The position numbers and the translations under genes were made by a program. DNA of 64,000 bases. Origin: Mesorhizobium sp. NBSH29 (GTDB lineage: Bacteria > Pseudomonadota > Alphaproteobacteria > Rhizobiales > Rhizobiaceae). The notes under the pieces are model-generated. The model ran no database searches and had not been told where the DNA came from. It was given only the letters and a program-made list of their open reading frames with translations. Below, piece after piece: positions 40,248-48,680 of this stretch (positions within the stretch are counted from its first letter, which is position 1; each line of letters opens with the position of its first letter). Location of the stretch: positions 940,501 through 1,004,500 of the forward strand of contig NZ_CP045492.1 in NCBI RefSeq assembly GCF_015500055.1. The letters run 5' to 3'.

Positions 40248-41770
40248 GCGGGCTGGCGGAGCGCTTCGAAAGCCGTGAGCCTGGCGCAAAAAAGACCGGC
40301 GAGAAGGTCCGCTGCGATGCCTGTCCTGTCATGTGTTACATTGCCGATGGCGCAACGGGAGCATGTGATCGGTACGGAAATCGCGATGGTCACATTGTGC
40401 GCATGGACCCTCTAACCATTCTGTACCACGCAGCTCAGTCGGATGCCGAGTTGGTTCCATTTGCCAGCGGAACGCCATGGACGGGCGAGCTCATCGATCC
40501 CGATCGTCCTTTTGTGACCGCCATAGGCGCGGGAACTACCTACCCCGATTATAAGCCGGCGCCCTTCATCGTCAGTCAGCTTGTTGAAGGAATCGACATG
40601 GTCACCGTGGTGACTGAGGGAATTTTTTCCTATTGTGGTGTGAAGGTGAAGATCGATACCGACCGTCACATCGGTCCTGAAACAGCTACAGTCAGGGTCC
40701 GAGGCGAAGCGGTTGGCCATGTGACCACCGGCGAATATGGGTCGCAGATGCTGTCGCTTGGCGGGGTCCATCATCTGACCGGCGGTTCAAAGGCAGAGGG
40801 CCGGATTACCTGCGAGACAATGCTTGACCTGTGCAACCGAAAGCCGGTGGAGTTGTCCATCGACGGTGGTGCAATGCTGATCGTCGAAGCTGGCAAACCA
40901 CCGGTTATCGACGGCAAGCCCGAAAAGCGGATGCGCGTTGGCTGCGGGTCTGCCACCATCGGCATGTTCGCGACCCAATGGCGTGGGCTGGTCGACGAGG
41001 TGGTCGTGGTGGATGACCATATAACAGGCGTCGTTTCAGAACATCAGGCCGGCAAGGTGCTCGGCTGGGAAGATACAGGCATCAAGATTATAGGCAGGCG
41101 CTCGACCCCGGGACGCTATTTCAAGGTCTCGGAACCAGGTCTTGGCTGGGGTGGCACGACCATTTCGGACCCCCTGTCGATCCTCGGGGACTGGAATGCC
41201 AACAAGGGGGCTCGACCGGGCCTGTCGCTTTTGATGGTATCCACGACCGGCGAACAGTTTGCCTACTATGAACTTGATGAAGCGCTTAAGCCCGTGTCCA
41301 GACCGTTTCCTGAGCGGCTGGCCCACTCGGTTGCGCTGATCGAGGAGAACTGCGAGCCAGCATTGTGTACTGTGGTTTTCATGGGTGGTGCTGGTGGATC
41401 GTTGAGAGCTGGCGTGGTCGACAACCCTGTCAATCTCACCCGGTCGGTCCAGCGGCTCCAAACCTACGTCACGGTCGGTGGCGCGCCGGTCTATGTGTGG
41501 CCAGGCGGCGGCATTACTCTCATGGTGGACGTCATGCGCGTACTGGAAGGAGCCTTCGGCTCGGTGCCGACCCCGGCGTTGGTCGCGCCTGTTGAGTTTA
41601 CGCTGACGCGCGAGGATTATCTGGCGTTGGGTGGCCATAAGGATCACATACGAACGGTGCAGGATGTGCAGCACGCTGGCGGCGAATATCTAAACCCACG
41701 CCAAGGGCGCCTTGCCGGCGAGGAAAACCCTTGGCCGCCGCGCGCCCAGTTGAAGCGCCAGAGGCGATGA
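40244..41770 (+). CDS. 6-hydroxynicotinate reductase-like Fe-S protein
   Basis: A 508-residue protein matching the family annotated as 6-hydroxynicotinate reductase after Eubacterium barkeri Hnr (EC 1.3.7.1, ferredoxin-dependent). Residues 24-41 hold C-x2-C-P-x2-C-x9-C, a [4Fe-4S] motif ending GACDRYGN. The rest is Gly-rich with RVGCGSATIG, GWGGTTISDPLS and VFMGGAGGSLRAGV. The known enzyme reduces the ring of 6-hydroxynicotinate to 1,4,5,6-tetrahydro-6-oxonicotinate; substrate of this one is inferred. GTG start overlaps the hydroxylase stop (GTGA), and the stop overlaps the UPF0280 start. Confidence 0.78.
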   Translation: MSGLAERFESREPGAKKTGEKVRCDACPVMCYIADGATGACDRYGNRDGHIVRMDPLTILYHAAQSDAELVPFASGTPWTGELIDPDRPFVTAIGAGTTYPDYKPAPFIVSQLVEGIDMVTVVTEGIFSYCGVKVKIDTDRHIGPETATVRVRGEAVGHVTTGEYGSQMLSLGGVHHLTGGSKAEGRITCETMLDLCNRKPVELSIDGGAMLIVEAGKPPVIDGKPEKRMRVGCGSATIGMFATQWRGLVDEVVVVDDHITGVVSEHQAGKVLGWEDTGIKIIGRRSTPGRYFKVSEPGLGWGGTTISDPLSILGDWNANKGARPGLSLLMVSTTGEQFAYYELDEALKPVSRPFPERLAHSVALIEENCEPALCTVVFMGGAGGSLRAGVVDNPVNLTRSVQRLQTYVTVGGAPVYVWPGGGITLMVDVMRVLEGAFGSVPTPALVAPVEFTLTREDYLALGGHKDHIRTVQDVQHAGGEYLNPRQGRLAGEENPWPPRAQLKRQRR

Positions 41771-42684
41771 TTGGCCCTCAGGCACGGTGGCTCGCCGACG
41801 GCAAGCGCCTCCATCTCAATCACGGTCCGATAGACTTGATAATTCAAGCTTTCGGGTCGCCGGACGACATGAAGGCCGCTTACGCGCAGGCTGTGGCCAG
41901 GTTCCAGACGGTATTGGGGGAACTGGCTGCCGAACTGCCGGAATTGCGTGCAGCTTCGCAATGTGAGCCTCGCACCTTCAAATCAGTCATAGCTAAACGG
42001 ATGGAGCAGGCGACAAGCCGCCACGCGAAAAAGGAATTCATCACGCCGATGGCAGCTGTCGCCGGCTCTGTGGCTGACGAGGTGCTCTCTGCCCTTCTTT
42101 ACGAACACAGCCTGGAGCGCGCATACGTGAACAATGGCGGCGACATCGCTTTTTTCCTCGCCATAGGAGAAGTCTTCCACGCCGCGATTGCTGGCACTGG
42201 CCACGGCTTTGCCGACCGGTTGGTGATAAATGCGCAGGACCCGATACGCGGGATTGCCACCAGCGGCTGGCGTGGCCGCAGTCACTCGCTGGGGATCGCT
42301 GATGCGGTAACGGTCGTTGCAGCAACTGCGGCTGAAGCTGATGCTGGAGCAACGCTCATTGCAAATGCCGTCGATCTGCCAGGACATTCTGCGGTCAGCC
42401 GCGTTCCGGCCGCACAAATTTCACCCGATAGTGACCTGTCCATGCGGCTGGTCACCACGGCTGTCGGAGTTCTCTCAGAAACTGAAGTGGCATCCGCATT
42501 GTCGCGCGGGCTCGAACGTGCTGAAGCGATGATCCGTGACGGTTTTATCGAGGGAGCAGCTTTGTTCCTGCAGGGTAGAAGCCAGACGTGCGGAAGACCT
42601 AGTGCAAACACGCTTCCCAAGAGCAGAGCCCATTTTTCGCCGGGCAGCAAAACACAAACAAACGGAGCCCTCGCAGATGCCTGA
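41767..42684 (+). CDS. UPF0280 family, ApbE-like protein
   Basis: A 305-residue protein of the UPF0280 family. It keeps ApbE-type landmarks: AYVNNGGDIAF (ApbE IGGE region), GIATSGWRGRSHSLG and ADAVTVVAATAAEADAGATLIA, which in ApbE surround the flavin and divalent metal. ApbE transfers FMN onto Thr of partner proteins. The C-terminal 45 residues are polar and probably disordered. It is coupled to the reductase gene (ATGA at 41767) and overlaps the next gene by 8 bases, so a role in maturing the reductase or another product of the operon is plausible. Activity has not been shown for the family as far as I know. Confidence 0.8.
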   Translation: MIGPQARWLADGKRLHLNHGPIDLIIQAFGSPDDMKAAYAQAVARFQTVLGELAAELPELRAASQCEPRTFKSVIAKRMEQATSRHAKKEFITPMAAVAGSVADEVLSALLYEHSLERAYVNNGGDIAFFLAIGEVFHAAIAGTGHGFADRLVINAQDPIRGIATSGWRGRSHSLGIADAVTVVAATAAEADAGATLIANAVDLPGHSAVSRVPAAQISPDSDLSMRLVTTAVGVLSETEVASALSRGLERAEAMIRDGFIEGAALFLQGRSQTCGRPSANTLPKSRAHFSPGSKTQTNGALADA

Positions 42685-43258
42685 ATTTACTCTCCGCAAG
42701 ATCGCGGTGCTTGTCGAAGACATCTTTCATGATGGTGGATCAGTTCCCGAAGCGCCGCGCCGTCGGGCTGCGGCGATGGCGCTTGTCAAAAACCCGTTTG
42801 CAGGCAGCTACGTTTCCGACCTGGAATCCGCCATGGAAGATTTGAAGCCGCTCGGGCTGGAACTTGCTGACCGGCTGATCAAGGCTCTGGGCGACGTGAA
42901 AACCATCGACGGCTATGGCAAGGGTGCCATCGTTGGCACCGCAGGCGAACTGGAACATGGCGCGCTTTGGCACGTGCCCGGTGGTTACGCCATGCGTGAG
43001 CGTCTCGGAGATGCCAAGGCAATCGTGCCGTCGGCCAAGAAGGTTGGTGCGTTCGGTGCGCGTCTCGACGTGCCGCTGGGCCACATCAATGCCGCTTATG
43101 TGCGCAGTCACTTCGACGCCATGGAAGTCGGGATGAGCGACGGACCGCGCCCCGACGAAATCTTGTTTTGCCTGGCGATGACATGCGGACCGCGAATCCA
43201 TGCCAGAATGGGTGGGCTCGCTGCTGAAGGCATCGAAAAATGGGATGGGCTGCGATGA
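42677..43258 (+). CDS. AA_synth (DUF1185) family protein of unknown function
   Basis: A 193-residue protein of the 'amino acid synthesis' family (Pfam AA_synth). Conserved-looking blocks: VEDIFHDGGSVPEAPRRRAA, NPFAGSYVSDL, GKGAIVGTAGELEHGALWH and PSAKKVGAFGARLDVPLGH. Its His, Glu and Asp clusters suggest a metal or polar small-molecule site. The family name is not backed by a proven reaction. It is embedded in the operon between UPF0280 and marR (ATGA overlap at 43255). Given its place it could act on a ring-opening or lactam intermediate; that is inference. Confidence 0.75.
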   Translation: MPEFTLRKIAVLVEDIFHDGGSVPEAPRRRAAAMALVKNPFAGSYVSDLESAMEDLKPLGLELADRLIKALGDVKTIDGYGKGAIVGTAGELEHGALWHVPGGYAMRERLGDAKAIVPSAKKVGAFGARLDVPLGHINAAYVRSHFDAMEVGMSDGPRPDEILFCLAMTCGPRIHARMGGLAAEGIEKWDGLR

Positions 43259-43713
43259 GCAATGAAGACAATCTGCTGAAGCTGGTCTCCGATGAAGAGC
43301 CCGCGCGCGACTACCAGCTGCAGGACCAGATTGGCTTTGTGTTGCGCAAGGCTCACCAACGCCACGTCGCTATTTTCGCCGCCGCCATCGCAGACCTGAC
43401 GCCGCCGCAATTTGCGGCGTTGGCCAAGCTTTACGACGTCGGCGAAACCTCGCAAAACCAACTCGGCCAGCTGATCGCCATGGATGCTGCAACGGTCAAA
43501 GGCGTGATCGATCGGCTGAAGGCCCGGGGGCTGGTGGTCTTGAGCAAGAATGATGGTGACAAGCGTCGCCTGATGGTAAACCTTTCCGACGAAGGACGCA
43601 GGGCAATCCTGTCTATGGTTCCGAGGGCGCGCGAAATTTCCGAAAACACGCTTTCGCCGCTGTCGCCCAAGGAAGCAGAAACCCTTCTCAAGTTGCTAGC
43701 CAAAATATCTTAG
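43255..43713 (+). CDS. MarR-family transcriptional regulator
   Basis: A 152-residue winged-helix repressor. The helix-turn-helix is about residues 55-95 (SQNQLGQLIAMDAATVKGVI), and the wing carries the MarR signature KNDGDKRRLMVNLSDEGRRA. Family members bind palindromic DNA and release it on binding an aromatic or heterocyclic ligand. Last gene of the operon (ATGA overlap), so probably autoregulated through the palindrome at 36591. Its stop overlaps that of hyuB on the other strand (TTAG). Confidence 0.9.
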   Translation: MSNEDNLLKLVSDEEPARDYQLQDQIGFVLRKAHQRHVAIFAAAIADLTPPQFAALAKLYDVGETSQNQLGQLIAMDAATVKGVIDRLKARGLVVLSKNDGDKRRLMVNLSDEGRRAILSMVPRAREISENTLSPLSPKEAETLLKLLAKIS

Positions 43714-45428
43714 ACGCTGAGTTTCAGTGACGGGTCGGCTGTGAACCCGAACATTTCGGCCGCCTGATCCGGGGTATAATAGCCAAGCGCCACGTCCCGA
43801 CGCACCAATGCAGGATCACGCTCGCTCGGATCGCCGTATCCGCCACCGCCAGGCGTGCCAACACAGACACGGTCGCCGGCCTTCAGCGCAATGTCCTGTT
43901 CTTTCGAAAGATGCGGCGGCACATGTGCTACCCCATCGCGGAACACGATTACGGAATTAACTGCACCATCGGCGCCGCCCAGCGCCCCTTGCGGCCCGAA
44001 CCGACCATGATCCATGACAAAGGAGGCCCGCGCCTCGCCGCGCAAGAGCTCTATCTCATAGGAGAGCCCGAAGCCCCCGCGATGCTTCCCAGCGCCCCCG
44101 GAGCCCTCACGCAGAGCATAGTGACGGTAGAGTACCGGATAGAGCTGCTCCATTATCTCCACAGGCGGCGATTTCGAAATACCAATAGTGGAGCAACCAT
44201 TGGAAAGCCCGTCATGCGCAATATTACCGCCGTACCCCCCACCGGAGATCTGATACATTACGAAATCACGGTTTCGACCGGGATCATGGCCCCCGAGAGC
44301 AAAATTTCCGCTTGAACCAGCAGGCGCCGCGGTCACCTTGTCCGGCAACGCCCGTACCATAGCGGCAAAGACCGCCTCGGCAATTCGTTGGGAGACTTCG
44401 GCTGCACAGCCAGAAACCGGGCGAGGGTAGTGAGCGTCCAGGAACGTGCCTTCAGGTCGCTTCACCACCAGCGGCTCGAACGCGCCAGCGCTGATCGGAA
44501 CATCGGGAAAAATGTGGCGCATCGCGAGATAGACAGAAGAAAGTGTGGTGGCCAACACGCTGTTCATAGGCCCGACGCAAGGCGGGCTGGAGCCCGTAAA
44601 ATCAAATGTGAGTACGCCATCCTTCTTCTCCACCGCGAGCCTGATCTCGAGCGGCTGGTCAACAACACCATCGGAATCGACAAACGCCTCACCGCAATAA
44701 ATACCGTCTGCAATGGTGGCGATGTGAGCGCGCATCTGTTCTGCGGCGCGTTTGCGCAACTCAGCAATGGCTGCAACAACAGTGTTGTCGCCGTAGCGGT
44801 CCAGAATCTCGGTGAGCCTTGATTGGCCAACCAGCAACGCTGCCGCTTGGGCTTTGATATCGCCGATCCGCTGGTCTGCAATGCGGATGTTTGAGGTGAT
44901 GATGGCGAAGATCTCAGGATCGAGGATACCTTTCTTGAAAAGCTTGACCGGAGGGAGCCTCAGGCCCTCTTGCTCGACGGACGTGGCCGACGCAGAAAAC
45001 CCGCCCGGCACCGCGCCACCAATGTCCGGCCAGTGCCCGGTGTTTGAAAGCCAGCAGAATATAACGCCGTCGCGGTAGACCGGCATCGCGAAGCGCACAT
45101 CCATCAGATGCGTACCTCCAAGGTATGGGTCGTTGACGATGTAGATATCGCCCGGTTCAGGTGCCAGACAGCGCCCCTCGCGGATCATCCCGATCAGCGT
45201 CTTTGTCGAATATTGCATCACACCCACGAAAACGGGCAGTCCGCCCGTCCCCTGGGCGATCAGAGCGCCATCATCAGCAGAATATATTCCGTCAGATCGA
45301 TCGTTTGCTTCTGCGATCACGGGCGAAAAAGCGGCCCGACTGAAAGTCAGGTCCATCTCGTCGCAAACCTGCTGCAGCGCAGCCTGTAGGACTGATAGTG
45401 TGATTGCATCGAGCGACGTTGCGGTCAT
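43710..45428 (-). CDS. hyuB: Hydantoinase B / oxoprolinase family subunit
   Basis: A 572-residue HyuB-family protein: PGDIYIVNDPYLGGTHLMD, CWLSNTGHWPDIGG and GVGTPGGGGYGDPSERDP-type C-terminal GTPGGGGYGDPSERD are the family landmarks. HyuB is the hydrolytic or carbon-centred partner of HyuA in ATP-dependent opening of cyclic amides (5-oxoproline, hydantoins) or in acetone/acetophenone carboxylation. Its ATG overlaps the hyuA stop (ATGA at 45425-45428). It converges tail-to-tail with marR with a 4-base overlap. Confidence 0.9.
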   Translation of the reverse strand: MTATSLDAITLSVLQAALQQVCDEMDLTFSRAAFSPVIAEANDRSDGIYSADDGALIAQGTGGLPVFVGVMQYSTKTLIGMIREGRCLAPEPGDIYIVNDPYLGGTHLMDVRFAMPVYRDGVIFCWLSNTGHWPDIGGAVPGGFSASATSVEQEGLRLPPVKLFKKGILDPEIFAIITSNIRIADQRIGDIKAQAAALLVGQSRLTEILDRYGDNTVVAAIAELRKRAAEQMRAHIATIADGIYCGEAFVDSDGVVDQPLEIRLAVEKKDGVLTFDFTGSSPPCVGPMNSVLATTLSSVYLAMRHIFPDVPISAGAFEPLVVKRPEGTFLDAHYPRPVSGCAAEVSQRIAEAVFAAMVRALPDKVTAAPAGSSGNFALGGHDPGRNRDFVMYQISGGGYGGNIAHDGLSNGCSTIGISKSPPVEIMEQLYPVLYRHYALREGSGGAGKHRGGFGLSYEIELLRGEARASFVMDHGRFGPQGALGGADGAVNSVIVFRDGVAHVPPHLSKEQDIALKAGDRVCVGTPGGGGYGDPSERDPALVRRDVALGYYTPDQAAEMFGFTADPSLKLSV

Positions 45429-47497
45429 AGCGATCCAACCTCAATGACAATGTTGCCGTCGAGGTCGCAGCGGGCACGATCTCCTGGCTCGAGAACAGTC
45501 GTTGCATCCATCTGCTCCAGGATTGCCGGGCCGGTCACAATCGCATCCAGCGGCATCCGCTCGCGTTCATAGACCGGTGTGTCATGCCAGTTCCCGACAA
45601 ACCACACGGGACGCTCAGTCCGTTTTGCCGCACTCAGAGTGGCCACCCGGCCTGCAGGATCGATCAACCGCGACAGGTCGACCTGCTCCCTAAGCCCGAT
45701 CACTGAGCTGTTGAGGTTGACCAGATTGGCGCGAATTTCCGGCAACTCAACCCTGAACCGCTCAAAGTAGGTCTTCTCGAAAAGCAGCTGCAACGCCTCC
45801 CGGGTAATCTCGGTCGAGCCGAGCGGTACGTTGAGGATATGCGTCTGGCCGATAAACTGCATATCAGCCGAATGCAGGAATTTTACCTCGCGTGGCCGAA
45901 CAGCTTCCTTGTCGATCAAAGCCATTCCGTCGGCACGATGCGTTTCTAGCACCGCCTTGACTTGATCTAGATCAAGGATCGCCACCGGCTGATTGAGCGT
46001 GTTGACAAAATCGTGGCGGAGATCGGCGACGACGCAGCCAAGCGCATTGGTAATGCCAGGTCGCGCCGGCACCAGGACTTTCGGGAGGCCCAGCTCGCGG
46101 GCCAGGGCACTGGCGTGAAGGGGGCCCGCACCACCGAAGGCAAACAAAGCAAAATCGCGTGGATCATGTCCTTTGGCAACCGATACCATTCTGATGGCAC
46201 CAGCCATCTTGAGGTTTGCCAGTCTCAAGACTGCGCCCGCTGCCGCAACCCCATCCAGTCCGGCACGGCGACCGATCTTGTCCTCGAACGCTGCACGCAC
46301 ATCATCAACACGCACCGGATTATCGACCGAGAGGAGTTTGGCGGGGTCCAGCCTGCCAAGTACAAGATTGGCATCGGTAATCGTGGGCTCGAGCCCGCCG
46401 CGGCCATAGCAAATCGGCCCAGGGCTGGCTCCGGCGCTGTCTGGGCCGATCTGGATCAGGCCGGCGGCATCGAGGCGGGCAATCGACCCGCCGCCGGCCC
46501 CCACCGTGTGGACATCTACCATCGGCACGTGAATCGGCATCGCATATTCGATTTCGATCTCGTTGGAGACAGAAGGCTGTGCATTACGGATCAGTGCAAC
46601 ATCGGTGGACGTGCCGCCCATGTCATACGTGACGAGGTTCGGATAGCCGGCAAGACGCCCGGTATAGGCGGCTGCGATTACGCCGGAGGCCGGGCCCGAC
46701 ATCACCGTCTTCGCGGCCTCGCGGGTGACGAAACGGGCAGAGATCATGCCGCCATTGCCATTCATGATGAGGAAGTCGCGGCCATAGCCCTGCGCCTCCA
46801 GCTCGGTGCGCAGTCGCTCGACATACCGCTTTAAGATTGGCTGAACCGACGCATTGACGGCGGCCGTTACGCCGCGTTCAAATTCGCGCGCCTCTGACAG
46901 CAATGTGTGACCAGCGGTAATATAGTCGTTTGGCCACAGTTCAGCTGCGATCGCTGCAGCGCGCAGTTCGTGCGCGGGGTTGGCATAGGAATGAAGGAAA
47001 TGAATAACGAGGGCCTCACAGCCCGCATCGCGCAGTGTGCTCACCGCCTCGGCAACCCCGTTTTTGTCCAACGTCGTCAGGACTACTCCACCCGCCCCTA
47101 TGCGCTCACTCACCTCTAGTCGCAGGTCACGCGGTATAACCGGTGTGAACGTCCCGGTCATGCCGTATGGCTGGGGGCGGGTTCGTCGTCCGAGCTCGAT
47201 GCTGTCGCGAAATCCTCGCGTGGTGATCATGCCGGTCTTAGCCAGCCGCCGCTCCAGAACTGCGTTCGTCGTGGTTGTGGTTCCATGAACGATCAGATCT
47301 ATGTCTGAGACAGGAAACCGGGTCGCGGCAAGTGCCGCGACAACGCCATAGGACTGGTTTTCCGGCGTCGTGGGGGTCTTGGCGATCAACACCTTTCCAC
47401 CGCTACGCCCATCAACCAAAACGAGATCCGTGAAGGTCCCGCCAACGTCGATGCCGGCGATAACAAACCCGCGCGATGCGTTCACATTCTCAACCAT
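45425..47497 (-). CDS. hyuA: Hydantoinase A / oxoprolinase family subunit
   Basis: A 690-residue ATP-binding (actin-like fold) subunit. IAGIDVGGTFTDLVLVDG is the phosphate-1 loop, VHGTTTTTNAVLERR and TYDMGGTSTDVALI the second loop, and FAFGGAGPLHA the adenosine site. It phosphorylates the amide oxygen of a lactam so that HyuB can open the ring. ATG at 47497 is chosen as the first ATG giving the conserved start; a TTG nine codons earlier is possible and neither has a strong ribosome site. Divergent from fpr; palindrome copy 2 lies 82 bases upstream. Confidence 0.9.
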   Translation of the reverse strand: MVENVNASRGFVIAGIDVGGTFTDLVLVDGRSGGKVLIAKTPTTPENQSYGVVAALAATRFPVSDIDLIVHGTTTTTNAVLERRLAKTGMITTRGFRDSIELGRRTRPQPYGMTGTFTPVIPRDLRLEVSERIGAGGVVLTTLDKNGVAEAVSTLRDAGCEALVIHFLHSYANPAHELRAAAIAAELWPNDYITAGHTLLSEAREFERGVTAAVNASVQPILKRYVERLRTELEAQGYGRDFLIMNGNGGMISARFVTREAAKTVMSGPASGVIAAAYTGRLAGYPNLVTYDMGGTSTDVALIRNAQPSVSNEIEIEYAMPIHVPMVDVHTVGAGGGSIARLDAAGLIQIGPDSAGASPGPICYGRGGLEPTITDANLVLGRLDPAKLLSVDNPVRVDDVRAAFEDKIGRRAGLDGVAAAGAVLRLANLKMAGAIRMVSVAKGHDPRDFALFAFGGAGPLHASALARELGLPKVLVPARPGITNALGCVVADLRHDFVNTLNQPVAILDLDQVKAVLETHRADGMALIDKEAVRPREVKFLHSADMQFIGQTHILNVPLGSTEITREALQLLFEKTYFERFRVELPEIRANLVNLNSSVIGLREQVDLSRLIDPAGRVATLSAAKRTERPVWFVGNWHDTPVYERERMPLDAIVTGPAILEQMDATTVLEPGDRARCDLDGNIVIEVGSL

Positions 47498-47578
47498 TGA
47501 CCAAATCCGAAACGCGCAGACCAAGGAATGCCTGCAGTTTGGAAAGGCGTTTCCCGCCTTCGCCTTGACGCAATATTC

Positions 47579-47592
47579 ATTTGTATACTAAT
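47579..47592. promoter_or_regulatory. Palindromic operator ATTTGTATACTAAT (copy 2)
   Basis: A 14-base palindrome (ATTWGTATACWAAT form) between divergent hyuA and fpr. On the plus strand it overlaps the spacer and -10 of a possible promoter with CTTGAC at 47564-47569. It corresponds to copy 1 at 36591, before the molybdenum-hydroxylase operon. Confidence 0.6.
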
Positions 47593-47687
47593 AATTATTG
47601 CAGACAAGACATCCCGCCGGAACTGCTGAAAACGTGGACTTCGCTCCGCGCAGGGCTAGATTCTGACTTTGCAGGGGACGAAGGCCA

Positions 47688-48518
47688 ATGCAGTACAATA
47701 CGGCGCTTGCTACCGAGACCATTACCGTGGGAGCCAAATTTCCGCTCCCTTCAAACGTCTATGCCGAGACGGTCATTTCGGTGAAGCACTTTACGGATCG
47801 GCTGTTTTCGTTTCGGGTGACCCGTCCCCAGGCTTTCAGGTTCCGTTCAGGCGAGTTCGTGATGATCGGTCTGCCCAACGCGGAAAAGCCGGTGTTTCGG
47901 GCCTACTCAATCGCTAGCCCCTCATGGGACGACGAAATAGAATTTTTCTCCATCAAAGTGCCAGAGGGCCCGCTAACTTCGCATCTGCAAAAGATCGTAC
48001 CGGGCGATACCGTGCTGCTGCGTCAGAAGTCCACCGGGACGCTGGTGCTTGATGCGTTGACGCCCGCCAAGCGGCTTTACATGATCTCCACCGGCACCGG
48101 TATTGCGCCCTTCGCCAGTTTGGTGCGTGACCCCGAAACCTATGAGAAGTTTGAAGAAGTGGTGCTGACGCACACCTGTCGCGATCATGCCGAACTTGCC
48201 TACGGGACAGAGCTGTTCGACCAGTCGGCCAACGATCCGCTGATTGGCGAACTCGCCAACGGTCGGCTCTCGTTGTATTCGTCCACGACGCGCGAAATTT
48301 CGCCTCGTATGGGACGCATCACACGCTTGATGGAAACCGGAAAACTCTACAGCGATCTTGGAACTCCACCGCTTAACCGCGACACAGACCGCGTCATGAT
48401 CTGCGGTTCGATGGATATGCTGCGCGATGTGAAGGCACTCGTGGAAGCATCGGGCTTCGAGGAGGGCTCCAACAGCAAGCCCGCAGATTTCGTCGTTGAG
48501 CGCGCATTCGTCGGCTAG
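47688..48518 (+). CDS. fpr: Ferredoxin-NADP+ reductase
   Basis: A 276-residue bacterial-type FNR. FRAYSIASP is the FAD loop, STGTGIAPFASLVRDP the NADP-binding loop, MICGSMDMLRD the nicotinamide site, and the C-terminus VVERAFVG is the known tail of the Azotobacter/Rhodobacter class that stacks on FAD. It exchanges electrons between NADPH and ferredoxin or flavodoxin. A single housekeeping copy is usual in this group, often oxidative-stress linked, but its promoter region here is shared with hyuA and carries palindrome copy 2. Confidence 0.93.
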   Translation: MQYNTALATETITVGAKFPLPSNVYAETVISVKHFTDRLFSFRVTRPQAFRFRSGEFVMIGLPNAEKPVFRAYSIASPSWDDEIEFFSIKVPEGPLTSHLQKIVPGDTVLLRQKSTGTLVLDALTPAKRLYMISTGTGIAPFASLVRDPETYEKFEEVVLTHTCRDHAELAYGTELFDQSANDPLIGELANGRLSLYSSTTREISPRMGRITRLMETGKLYSDLGTPPLNRDTDRVMICGSMDMLRDVKALVEASGFEEGSNSKPADFVVERAFVG

Positions 48519-48680
48519 ACAAAGCCCGCGACTTCCACCCTTTCCAGCTGGTCAAAAAACGGTGCAACGGGCGCCGTTTCGTTCTAAGAATGGCCTGAGT
48601 TCTCGCCGTAGTGGTGGCACAGTTGCCAACCATGCGGGCAGGAGGGGACGCTTCCGCGCGTCTTGGGTTGGAGTTTTAGA

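Noticed and set aside
42317-42676. Longer N-terminal version of the AA_synth protein starting inside UPF0280
   Set aside because: The ATG at 42677 gives the family's N-terminus; the extension only reads UPF0280 out of frame.
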